From Zoroaster sp. YZ-2022 (taxonomy: Eukaryota > Echinodermata > Asteroidea > Forcipulatida > Zoroasteridae), in the NCBI GenBank assembly GCA_029582265.1, contig CM055830.1:23730163-23794162 (forward strand): a stretch of 64,000 bases of DNA, read 5' to 3'. The translations under genes were made by a program, and so were the position numbers. The notes beneath the pieces were generated by a model. It searched no databases and had not been told where the DNA came from. It saw only the letters and a list, made by a program, of their open reading frames with translations. Position 1 is the stretch's first letter. Every line of letters begins with the position of its first letter. Below, piece by piece: positions 24,501 through 34,600 of this stretch.

Positions 24501-24974
24501 CCGTATTCTGTCCTGACACATGTACATTACGTTCCATGTTGCGTGCGGTGGTGCCTGCGTTTAAGTGTTTGTATGTATACATGCTTTGGGCTTTTTGCTT
24601 ATGTACTGTCATGGTGTTGACAGTTGGACGTGCTAGTTCATTCTGGCAGTCTTGGTGTGTGAAGCTATTTATACTGGTTTGGTGGATCCGCAGGCAACCA
24701 ATCAGCAATGGTGTTGTTTGCTAAGTGGTTTGATTGGTTATTGCATGTTGGAACTTGCAGCCAATGAGAGCGCAATAATTGCAGGGCTTTTCTCAATTAG
24801 GAGGGAAATTTTCTGGCTTAGCGTCAATTTGTCACAGCTTGTGATTTAAGTCAAAATTTATAACAATATGCTCTGGCAAATTGTTCGGATTTTCCTTTGC
24901 TTAGCGTATCTTTCCGGATTTTACTTACACGAGGGTGACAGGCCGCCTTTTTTGTTTGCCGTCGTGTGAGTTAT

Positions 24975-25990
24975 TCAGCAGCATTGATATATCAGGGAAC
25001 GATTTTCTACGGTTTGTTTTGCTTCATCTCGTTGCTTCATGGGATCTTTATATGCGCTGAGTGACTTACGCACGTTGTCGTTGGGCCGGACGGGCCATAG
25101 TTCATACTCGTCGGCTTGGTGCTCCGCTACATTCGCGGCGGGTTGTTCGCCCGCAACAAACTGCAAGGTCGAGCTATCTTCTAGTTCCGGAGCTCTTCTA
25201 GCTATATCATTTTTTGTGCCCATATCTTGTTTTTCCGGAGAATACGCTGGTTTGAGCTACTGAGCTTGGAGGCTATGCCTCTAAGTGTGACTTCCTCTAT
25301 TTCTTCGTGGTCGGCGTTCGCTTCGTGTCTACTGTTACTGAGCGATGTATTCATCTTCCTAACGGCCTGTTTGATTGCTGGGGCTACCGTCTCCGTGTTT
25401 TTTCTTCGCTGGAGGCCACCAAAGTACCATCTAGAGAATTTTCGCTGGACTGACATGATTTTCCAGCCTTTCTGATTTTTCATTTGAAGCTATCGGATTT
25501 GGTGCTTTGACACATTAACGTTAAATAGGCCTAGGCCTATCTTCTCGGTGTTCGCTTTGACTGGAGGCAACGGAGTGTCGGATTCTTTTTCTTCAAGGAC
25601 TGTTTGAGGCTATCGTCTTCGTGCTTTTCTTTGCTGTGTTTGCTTGGAGCCTACGGAATTACAGCAATCCAGTGACTGTTTTTTTTAATTAATATAAAGA
25701 CGCTGTCGGTGTTTATGCCTTAAAAGTTATAGGGGCCCGTTATAATTCTTCGCTTTCGTGTTCGCTTGGAGGCTACTAAAGGACCAGGAGGACAGATTTT
25801 TCTTCACGGACTCTTTGATGGCTGAAGCTACCGTCGCCGTGCTTTTTCTTCGCTGCCGTGTTCGCTTGGAGGCTACGGAATTTTTTCCAGACTTTCCAGG
25901 AGTTCACGCTTGGGGGCAAACGTTGCGCCTATGGAGTGACTTTTTCTTCGCCTGGAGTTCACAGAATTGTTCTTCTTCAGTGATTTTTTT
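24975..25990. repeat. Diverged tandem repeats with minus-strand reading frames
   Basis: On the plus strand, words such as GCTACCGTC(T/G)CCGTG, TTTTTCTTCGCTG and TTCGCTTGGAGGCTAC recur at about 25380, 25610, 25755, 25830 and 25865. On the minus strand they read as QRRKNTETVAPAIKQAV (25202-25483) and QRRKSTATVASAIKESV (~25800-25880), i.e. charged repeats. Adjacent minus frames 25483-25202 and 25223-24975 overlap by 22 bp in different phases. A real coding exon with internal repeats is possible but I recognise no domain. Confidence 0.4.
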
Positions 25991-26042
25991 CATTTGACAA
26001 TTTAGTCTTAACAATTTTATTCAATAACTTTCGTTTCGTATG

Positions 26043-26168
26043 AAATGCCGCGGTCGAAGCGGGCAGTTCGTGCGCCGGCACGTTTTGCTGAGGGAATGGC
26101 CATGGAGCCGCCGCCGCCCAAGAGGACTCGGACAAGAGTCTACGGCAACCTTTCCGTTCCTGCTATAT
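26043..26168 (+). CDS. Small basic/proline-rich ORF, 41 aa
   Basis: ATG at 26043 opens MPRSKRAVRAPARF, a PPPPKRTRTR stretch, and a stop at 26166. The segment is GC-rich against AT-rich surroundings, and a consensus-like donor (AG|GTATGT) lies at about 26180, just after the stop. It could be the first exon of a transposon or host gene, but nothing downstream could be joined with confidence. Confidence 0.25.
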
Positions 26169-26584
26169 AGGCCTAAATGTAGGTATGTGACAACAACAAA
26201 AATCAAGTTTGTTGATTACCAGTGTAACTCATCATTGAACGTATATTGAAGTGAACTTTAAAATGCAACAAAGGTCTTTTCTAGGACAAATATGAAGGAA
26301 GTTATGCAAATTTGAAAGTCGAAAATTTGTTAATAATTTTACCACACGTTTTAATGAAATAAGTGTGACCGACTTTTATTATTTTCACAGATAAAATACT
26401 TCCTCAATTGTGAAATTATTTGCAAGACAATGATACCAGCAGAGGGCCTATAAAAAGCACAGCAAAATGAAGTATTAATTAATCAAATAATTAAATCATT
26501 CATCAATATTAATTAGACGAGTAATTAGCAATTTCAATGGCCCGTTTTAATTTGCCAGACAAAATCCTCATAACTTCTGTAATA

Positions 26585-26740
26585 GTTAGAAACAACTCTC
26601 ATCCAATCAGATGACAATAAGCAGGTCACATGACCTGTGTTGTGACGTAAACAGTGCTATTGGCCAATCAAATGGCAATACCCAGGTCACATGACCTGAC
26701 AGCAATTTAGTCCATATGTTGAGCCAAAAAAATGGCGGAA
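26585..26740. promoter_or_regulatory. Promoter-like segment: CCAAT boxes and duplicated AGGTCACATGACCT palindrome
   Basis: CCAATCAGATGACAATAAGC and CCAATCAAATGGCAATACCC each precede an identical 15-16-bp (C)AGGTCACATGACCTG perfect palindrome, about 65 bp apart. Between them are TGACGTAA (CRE-like) and ATTGGCCAAT (inverted CCAAT). An AAAATGGCGG (YY1-like) word follows at ~26729. The GTCACATGAC core fits bHLH-Zip (MITF/TFE/USF) sites. Inference: a TATA-less promoter or a duplicated transposon regulatory unit. Confidence 0.45.
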
Positions 26741-26958
26741 AATATCCATAAACATCCATTTCATAAAACAATTATTATGGATAAATATATGATTTAACAG
26801 TAAGTTATATTTTGATTATAAATAATAATTACCTTTGTGTCGAATGCGTTTATGACCCTAAATTTGTCAACAAAAATATTTTCTCTTTTCGGGCGGCCAT
26901 TGAAAAAAATCGACGATGAGGCTTCTAAGGAGGGTCTGGTCTACGTCATCGCAAAGCA

Positions 26959-27333
26959 ATGGTTTCGATTGGACCAAAATTAGACAAGCTACAACGAATA
27001 CAAGTCACCCCTTCGCTCATGCTGTTACGAGTGGCAAGTGGCAGTGGAGGTGGCAACTCGGCCCCAATCACGTCAGTGCAGGGAAGTGCTAACCATGCTA
27101 ACGGTCAGGGTGGTGAGTTTTCCTTAGGCGTAGGTGCCTCTTCAGATAATGTTTGTGTAGGGGGTTTAATCCAGGGTAGTTTTAACGCCAAGCTGGATAA
27201 TCAGCCCGTGGGTTTGAGTGTGAGCTTGCCTTCCCAAGCTGGTTTGCCAACTGCTGTCCCTAGTTTTAAGAAGGGTAGTTCATTGGGCTTTGCAGTACCC
27301 TCTGCTACGAAGCAGAACATTTGGGATGGGTAA
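26959..27333 (+). CDS. Hypothetical ORF, possible transposon gag-like fragment
   Basis: A 124-residue frame, Gly/Ser-rich, ends with ATKQNIWDG. In the next frame the sequence continues FVDFA (GGGTAATTTGTTGACTTTGCC), and I+W+(D/N)G+x+(Y/F)VDF is a motif I have seen in polyproteins of invertebrate retroelements. That resemblance is weak. No start context or neighbouring domain confirms it. Confidence 0.25.
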   Translation: MVSIGPKLDKLQRIQVTPSLMLLRVASGSGGGNSAPITSVQGSANHANGQGGEFSLGVGASSDNVCVGGLIQGSFNAKLDNQPVGLSVSLPSQAGLPTAVPSFKKGSSLGFAVPSATKQNIWDG

Positions 27334-27554
27334 TTTGTTGACTTTGCCCATGAACAGAGATATTCCAATGAACCCAGTGGAAAAGGCAATTGATGATACT
27401 GCAGAAGTCAAAACCATCATACACAGCATCATAATGTGATATCTGGGAACAGGAAAAAATACCAAACGACTAGAAGAAAGGTTTTATCGTAAAACTACCA
27501 AAGAAAGGAGACTAATTAGCTGAGTGCGGAAACTGGCGGGGGATAACATTGCTA

Positions 27555-27790
27555 CCTATTGCAACAAGATCCCAGTGCGCAAGCCGCTGGCGCGGGCCGC
27601 CAGCGGCTGGAGAGTGGCTGCGCGGCATCGGCACGCCGCCCGCAACCGACAGTGGTCCGCCGAGTGGTATGGTAGCTGCCAGATAACCGAGCAGTAATTC
27701 ATCATCGGTTTGCCGCTTGTGGACCGCTCACGGACCAGCGTATGGTCGTCCAGCCGAAGTCGGCCCGACGGAGGACCGAGCACGACAATT
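27555..27790. other. GC-rich CpG-dense island with hairpin
   Basis: The composition rises sharply and CpG is frequent compared with both flanks. CCGCTGGCG (27584) and CGCCAGCGG (27598) form a 9-bp perfect hairpin. Similar GC-rich words recur near 27930-27970 and 28650-28690. It could be a CpG island or the end of a GC-rich transposon; no ORF is convincing. Confidence 0.45.
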
Positions 27791-28695
27791 AATATTATTA
27801 TCAAGATCAATTTAAGCTTTGTTGTAATTTACTTTTAAGGGGAAATATGCCAACGGGAGTTGAGATTCAGTTTGAGAGTAAACGTTACTTGATCGTTGGC
27901 GTTTTTTTCCTTTGTAACTTTTTAAGCCGCCGCTGGTCCGAACATGGTCCGACCTCAGGCCGCCTGCAGTATTGATTTTTTATAAATCCCTCCTGTAATA
28001 ATAACAAATAAAAAATAAACTACTAAAATGTGTTTAAATGTATTAATCGTGTGATGGAACATGGATGGAACGACCACAGTGTGTTTTCTTTCGTCCGTGG
28101 TCTTATAATTGTTTTTCTCTGGATCGGTGGAGCTGGGCGATCCGGTCATTGCGTAACGTTACACATAAATTGCTCGGATCGTACCCAAAGCTTCTATAGT
28201 AAAAAAAAATACCAGGCTGTTCGCTCGGTCCCACCACCGAACCAAAGGTTGGAGGAGACCGGTGGGGCCGAGCGAAACTGGGCGGTACACTTCCGGGCAG
28301 AGGGTCGGGAACCATCTAACTGCATGCATGCAGCAAGCATGCAATAAACAAGCAATGTGTGCATGTGATATCTGTGTGACGTATCCACCTGAACGCGTGA
28401 TCGACTGCATCCGGTATCCTCATTGGCTGTCATGTGGCTGTGTTGACGCACATTTTTCACACATCTTAGTCTGCAGCCACGATTGCCAAAATTTATCGAT
28501 AACGTCAGCGTGTGATTAAAGTTCATTTTCTTAATTTTTGAAAGCAAATATTCTTCAAAAAATCTCACCTCTTTGACGGTTGGAGGACTACGTTAATTTC
28601 AGGTGCGTTTTTAGATGGAAACCAGTCATAACTTTGCAGATATGACCATTGGCGGCGCGGCATGGCTACTCCAGGCCGCCTCTCCCGAACCGCAA

Positions 28696-31072
28696 CAGTC
28701 CGGGAAAACTCCAAATACGGCAACGTGGCTGTGTATACGGCAACCAGTTGCCGAATAATGCAACTTCCGGTGTGTAAACGCGAAATACAGCCAAGGGGGT
28801 ATACTACTGAATAACCGATGTTTTTATTGTTCTGTGTCTTTAATTAAACATCTTAGTCATTGTTCAAATCAATGTGGATAGGGTCATTTGGAATGTGTGG
28901 TATGGTATGGTGGGGTGGGGATTGGGGATAGGTGGGGATGGGGCGGGGTGTGACCAGTAGGGTGCGGCAGTAGAAATATGTGTGTAATTGGTGGATTGGG
29001 GAGAGGGGCTGGTGTCTTGATTGCTTGGTTACCAGCAGTGTAAGCAATCTACTTGGCAGAAGAGCATGGTCTTATAAATTGAACAAATGTATTAATGAAA
29101 ATATGGACCTCTTATAATAAAAAAAAAAATACGAGACCATTTATTTTATATTTGTTTTTGTCCATTGGTTCAAATCAAGTTAGAATAAAAATCAACACAT
29201 ACATGATACAGCACTCTGTAGGCAAGATTGTCAAATATTGAATTTCAGAAAAATTTTCAATTATTCCAGTAATTTGTTCACATGCTAATTATACAAAGCA
29301 ATTTTTATAAGTAATTTTTGTATAATCACAAAGATCTGCTGTAAAAATTGAAATAATTTCTCCATTTTAATAAATATTGCTTTTGAATTTGATTCATTTA
29401 CTAAATTGCGATTGCAATCACGTACTTAGTAAAATAAATATTTAGTAAATTAGAAATTTAAATAAATATTAATATTTACAAAAATAAATATTGCTTTTGA
29501 ATTTGACTCATTATTTACCAAGCTGTGATTGCAATCAAGTACTTATTAAAAATAAATATTTAGTAAATTATAAATTTGTTGTCATTTGAAAGAAAGATTT
29601 AAATAAATCAAATTAAGAAAAATATCATTTGTTAATGTTGTTTAATTACTGTGTATTTTGTTCATGAAAGTTATAACTTATAACTGTTAAAACTGAAACC
29701 AACTTTAAAATGTATACAGGGCTGGAACACAATCTTTGATAAAGGGAAGGTACAACTTTGATAAAAATTAAATATTGTTTTTAAATTTGCGCTGCCATCA
29801 TTGTCGGCTGATATGGAGAAGTGTACTATTGTACTTGTCTGCTTGAAGTGAACTGACAATGGAATTTGCAGAATTCAACTCGGAAGTAATATTTTGGTGG
29901 ATGACTTTCGTAATGTTCAATTAGATTCTTTGTAAAGTTACTGGTGTTTGTGTACCTTCCCTTTATTGAATTTTGAAAGTGGTGCTACCACAACTTCTTC
30001 AGCCTAATATAATGATCGGGTCACTAGAACGGGCCAAGTGAGGAGTGATTGTGATTCACCAGGTCTTCGGCCAAAGCCTTTCTCACCACTTCCATGTAGG
30101 TTCAATACTTATAGTGTCACTTTACATCTTGTCTGAATTTCAAGCTCCTTTGCTTTCGTATTTCAAAGGTTTAAAACTTTAATTATCACTGTATACAGTA
30201 TATACCTTTTTTAATTGGCTATACCCGACAGCCCCCCCCCCCTCACATAAAAAAGCGTTAAAAAGCCCAAAGGCACATGCAATCACATTATCGGACATTA
30301 GTCCCTACGGTACAAGTTTTTAAACGGCAAGAACAATGCTGCGGCATCGTTTAAACGAGAACGGCGATGGTTAGGTTTCTCAATAATTTCTTGGTACATG
30401 TCTTGTGTTTTCGCCGTCCTTTCTCACTTTCAACGTCAGCTTCAAGGCTATTTATCATTGTCAAAAGGTGCTGGCTTTAATCACAATGTATAAATGCAAA
30501 ATATGTCTTCTTTTACTTCTATTTGTATCCAATAATTGAGTTTTGTTTGTATAAATGTTGTCGTTGATTTTAGTTTCCCGCGCTTCCAGAGCTTTTCCCG
30601 CGAAGAAAGACGTTGATAATTTCCAATGTAGTGTATATTTAAAATACAATTTTAAAAAAAGGTGTTTACTCATATTAACATAAATAATGTTATTTATTTA
30701 ATTTTAATTATTATATTTTTGAGAACAACAACCATGTTTAAAGTTTTGTTTCATGAACCATGCGTAAAATAATAATCTTGATTGAGGATGTATTCTTGCA
30801 CGTCAAAAATGGAGTCACGCGTTAATCGTCGGATGGGCTAGAGTGTTGGTTTTAAACGGTCATTTGCAAGAAAATGCACAGATAACTTTTTGATGTGCGC
30901 AGATAGGAATTTGGGTAAGGAACCAAAGATCATATTTTTATGGTTTTCACTAATCCAATTTTGCATATTTCGTTTCCCATTTTGCGTTTGAATGAAAGAG
31001 TTGCCGTATACGGCAACCTTAAACGTTGCCGTATATAGCAACGTTGCCGTATTTGGAGTTTTCCCCGGACTG
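28696..31072. mobile_element. 2.4-kb element with long terminal inverted repeats, no transposase
   Basis: The left end starts CAGTCCGGGAAAACTCCAAA and continues TACGGCAACGT. The reverse complement of the right end starts CAGTCCGGGGAAAACTCCAA and continues ATACGGCAACGT. Similarity extends inward ~70 bp through repeated (A)TACGGCAAC words. The interior is AT-rich (runs of TTTAGTAAATTA near 29390-29580) with only short ORFs. I could not define a target-site duplication. It is most likely a non-autonomous DNA transposon. Confidence 0.75.
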
Positions 31073-31375
31073 GCATGGAGTGACATGAGTGTGTGTAAAT
31101 TAAAGGGATCATATATGTTTGGTATTTGGAACCGTACGTTTGTTTCAATTCTATATAACTGTAGAAAGTAGGCAGCCTAGAAAGTATACCATTAAAACTA
31201 GCGAAAGTAATTGTTCTTTAAAAATTACGATTTTCAGAAAATGAAAAAAATATTTGAAGTAGGCCTATTATAATTTAATTTCGTAGGTCAAATTGTATCA
31301 AGTAATTTCTACTTGTAAAGGCCAAGGTTATGTAATTTCTATTACGATAGTGTCTTCCGGGTTTCGATCGGGCTA

Positions 31376-31830
31376 TCTTAACTGTCCCCCTCGTTTTCCA
31401 ACTTGGGGAATTTCTGATGTGTTAGTAGGACTGGGTTACACTTTATCTTTGTTAATTAACGGTAAAGTTAGATTTAGGGTGCTCCGGTTCCTTCGGGGCC
31501 ATCCTTTCCCCCTCATTTTCCAACTTGGGGAATAACAATTTGTGTATTCATTGATAGGTGCACTGTGTGCATAGTTGGATGGTTAAGGCAAGGTGTGTTG
31601 ACAAGTTGTTCACTTGTGGAGGTCGGGTTTTCGACCTGTATCGGGGTCATTGGACCCCAAGTGTTCATGTGGTGTTGTGTGTGGATACACATGGGCGTGG
31701 TAGTCCATTGTGTTTTATGTTGGTAAGGACATGGTTGTCCTTGTGGTGGCCACATGCGATTATGAACGAATGGTTAATAAATTTATGTTGGATGGACGTG
31801 GTAGTCCATCTGTTACATGTATGTCCTGTG
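31376..31830. repeat. Short direct repeats, no gene
   Basis: CCCCCTC(G/A)TTTTCCAACTTGG followed by GGAAT occurs at ~31385 and ~31508. GGCGTGGTAGTCCAT / GGACGTGGTAGTCCAT occurs at ~31693 and ~31795, each followed by TGT. ORFs on both strands here (80-120 aa) share the repeats and have no recognisable domain. From 31900 to 32850 I see no gene. Confidence 0.5.
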
Positions 31831-32867
31831 CGTTTGTCCAAGCCGGTTTGCCCTGTGTCCGGTATCCGGCTCCTTGCCATTTTCAAAATTATTGTCTATT
31901 TGGTGTTATTATATTTTTGATGTTTAATTTGCAGGTTTCCATTTAAATAAATTGCAGTGTCAAGTTGTGGCGAGAAGTCAAATAGTTGGCCATTGCCCCT
32001 GTTTGTTGTCTGAGTATAACTACTATTTTACATTCATACTATTTTATTAATTAATTCCTTTCTAGAAGAATGTTAAAAAGCAAATATCAATTTTATATTA
32101 TTCCAGGATAAAATAAGTTTGATACAATAATGAAATAAAATCTTCAGTTGCAATCCATATAAACCCATGGGAACACTGTGTTTATTCATATAAATGTTAC
32201 TTTTTAATCAGATTTTTTGTTTCAATTGAAAGGTTGTCATGGAATAGTATTCTAAAATTTCAACAGTTAAACATGAGAAAGTACTTTAAATTAATTGTTG
32301 AAGTGATGTTCTCTTCATTGCTTCCCTACCACAGTGTTTTAAACAAAATAGACTGGTGCCCCAACAACAGTATACAGGTAATCTGCACAGGAAGTCAGGA
32401 TGCCATGCCGTTTCACAAAAACAAATCTTGAGTGGGTTAACGCTCTCAAATTACTTTTTGAGTATTTTTTTCCTTGTTTCTTATAGGTTGGTACATATTT
32501 TGAGGGGGCATCTAAAATATTTTGGGTTAATACCCCCCAGTCATAGCCTTAAGGCCCCCCCCCCCCCCAAGTACCTACTGCACTACCGCTCACTTAGCAC
32601 GGTACGGGTTTCACCACGTGCCCAGTACATTTACTGTGAAAGTTTCAAGAAGGCGAATTCTAAGTCATTAGCAATGTGTGAAAAAACATTCAAAAAGTTT
32701 ACAACGTTACTTGGAGCAAAATGTCGCCCGTCACCAACGTTTTGTAAATGTGCATATTTGCTTGTGTTTTGTCTGAAAGGAAAGCACTTCAGCAGAATTA
32801 CTTTTTACGAAGATATTTACCTCTAGCAACTTCACATTAAGTTAGCTCTCGGATAATAATGTTTTAA

Positions 32868-33628
32868 CCCTCCTACAATCAGTGCAATTTTTCCAACAAC
32901 ACATTCAGGCCACTCCAAGCCATTGCTTTAGTAGGCAGTGGCTCCACATAGTTAATCTGTATAGTAACATAATGCCTCAAAAGTCTCATGGTTTCCCTGG
33001 TTTGTGATTGACATATTGCTGGGCATAATAATTTGTTCCAGACTCAGTGGCTGGTGGTAGGTTACTCTGGAGAGTCTGTGTTTACAAAATAACTGAAAAT
33101 CCCAATGGATGCTGGAGGCTTGGTATGGTTTATTTTGTTTCAGTGGCTGATGGTGATTTATTATTGGGAGTCTGTTTACAGTATAACTGGCTGATAAGAT
33201 TTCTTATGATTGTACCAGCTGTTAGCTATACTTGGGGATTGGTGAATTTACAGGTGAATTTTATTGTCTGCCAGTACAACATTGCATACTTTTAATTGCA
33301 CAATTTTAATTAAATAAAAGAAAACATTCTAAAACTGCATCAAATTCTACTGCTTGCTTTATTTCAATGAGTATCGAATGATTTGTAAAAGGGGGAGGAG
33401 CTTCATATGGCAATGTCCATATATGGCATCATAAGTTGTGTATGTATTCATATTATAATTATTATTTAAATATTGGTTATATAATATTACGTAAAGTTAT
33501 GAAATCATACAATGGCCAGTATTTTACAAAGGAAAGCAAAGGTATATAAGGCCTTCAAGACAGCTTCACAGCCCATTGCTTAAAGCAGTACCCCCAAAGT
33601 TTACAAGTCAAGATATTTTCTGTGCATT
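32868..33628 (+). mobile_element. piggyBac-type 5' terminal region (TTAA|CCCTCC...)
   Basis: TTAA at 32864-32867 is followed by CCCTCCTACAATCAGTGCAA. The same end, TTAA|CCCTCCTACAATCAAGTGCA, occurs at 42257, and TTAA|CCCTCCTATG bounds the MITE at 52263. TTAA targets and CCC termini are characteristic of piggyBac transposons. The transposase start lies 760 bp downstream, a plausible leader/promoter distance. The matching right end was not found and may lie in or beyond the N gap. Confidence 0.65.
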
Positions 33629-33714
33629 ATGAGTAGCCGTGAGGTTCAGGCTTTGCAGTTCGATCTTAGAAGAGATGAGCTGGAAATTTTTCAGCTAGTT
33701 ATGAGAGACGAAAG

Positions 33715-33847
33715 GTAAATATTTTAAGCACATTTTATAATTAAAATTTTGATAAGGATTGAATGTTACAAAGCTATTATCACAAACTTATTCTGTTATT
33801 GTTATATTGTAGAACCCTAACTTTTCTTTTGATAATTATTTTAACAG
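33715..33847 (+). other. Intron of the piggyBac-type gene
   Basis: GAAAG|GTAAAT at the 5' side and TTTTAACAG|CCTGG at the 3' side follow splice consensus. Joining them keeps the reading frame from MSSREV into LEEVEEEDKGEK and the frame of the ATG at 33885. A spliced transposase is unusual but known in some families. Confidence 0.65.
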
Positions 33848-33917
33848 CCTGGAGGAAGTAGAGGAGGAAGATAAGGGTGAGAAAATGGAAGTGAATGAGG
33901 AAGGAGTGGAGGAAGAG

Positions 33918-34600
33918 GCAGTAGCGGGGCTACAGGAGGCAGAGGACGGCAGTGCAGAGGGAGAGAATGAGGAGGCAGTAGAGGGGCCAGAGCGGGCAGA
34001 GGACGGCAGTGCAGAGGGAGAGGATGAGGAGGCAGTAGAGGGGCCAGAGCGGGCAGAGGACGGCGGTGAAGAGGGAGAGGATGAGGAGGCAGTAGAGGGG
34101 CCAGAGCGGGCAGAGGACGGCGGTGCAGGGGCAGTGGATGAGGAGGCAGTAGATGAGGAGGCAGTAGAGGGGCCAGAGCGGGCAGAGGACGGCGGTGCAG
34201 GGGGAGTGGATGAGGAGGCAGTAGAGGGGCCAGAGCGGGCAGAGGAAGGCGGTGCAGGGGGAGAGGATGAGGAGGCAGTAGAGGGGCCAGAGCGGGCAGA
34301 GGACGGCGGTGCAGAGGGAGTGGATGAGGATGCAGTAGAGGGGCCAGAGCGGGCAGAGGACGGCAGTGCAGAGGGAGTGGATGAGGAGGCAGTAGAGGGG
34401 CCAGAGCTGGCAGAGGACGGCGGTGCAGAGGGAGAGGATGAGGAGACAGTAGAGGGGCCAGAGCAGGCAGAGGACGGCGGTGCAGAGAGAGAGGATGAGG
34501 AGGCAGTAGAGGGGCCAGAGCAGGCAGAGGACGGCGGTGCAGAGAGAGGATGAGGAGACAGTAGAGGGACCAGAGCGGGCAGAGGACGGTGACCAGTATG
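33918..34600 (+). repeat. 57-bp coding minisatellite (acidic 19-residue repeat)
   Basis: About twelve copies of a 57-bp unit encode AVEGPERAEDGSAEGEDEE with conservative changes. One copy is extended by an extra DEEAV. The frame is lost near 34550 where GAGAGAGGATGAGG lacks two bases compared with earlier units. The long minus-strand ORFs here (Ser/Pro/Leu-rich) are shadows of this repeat. Confidence 0.9.
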
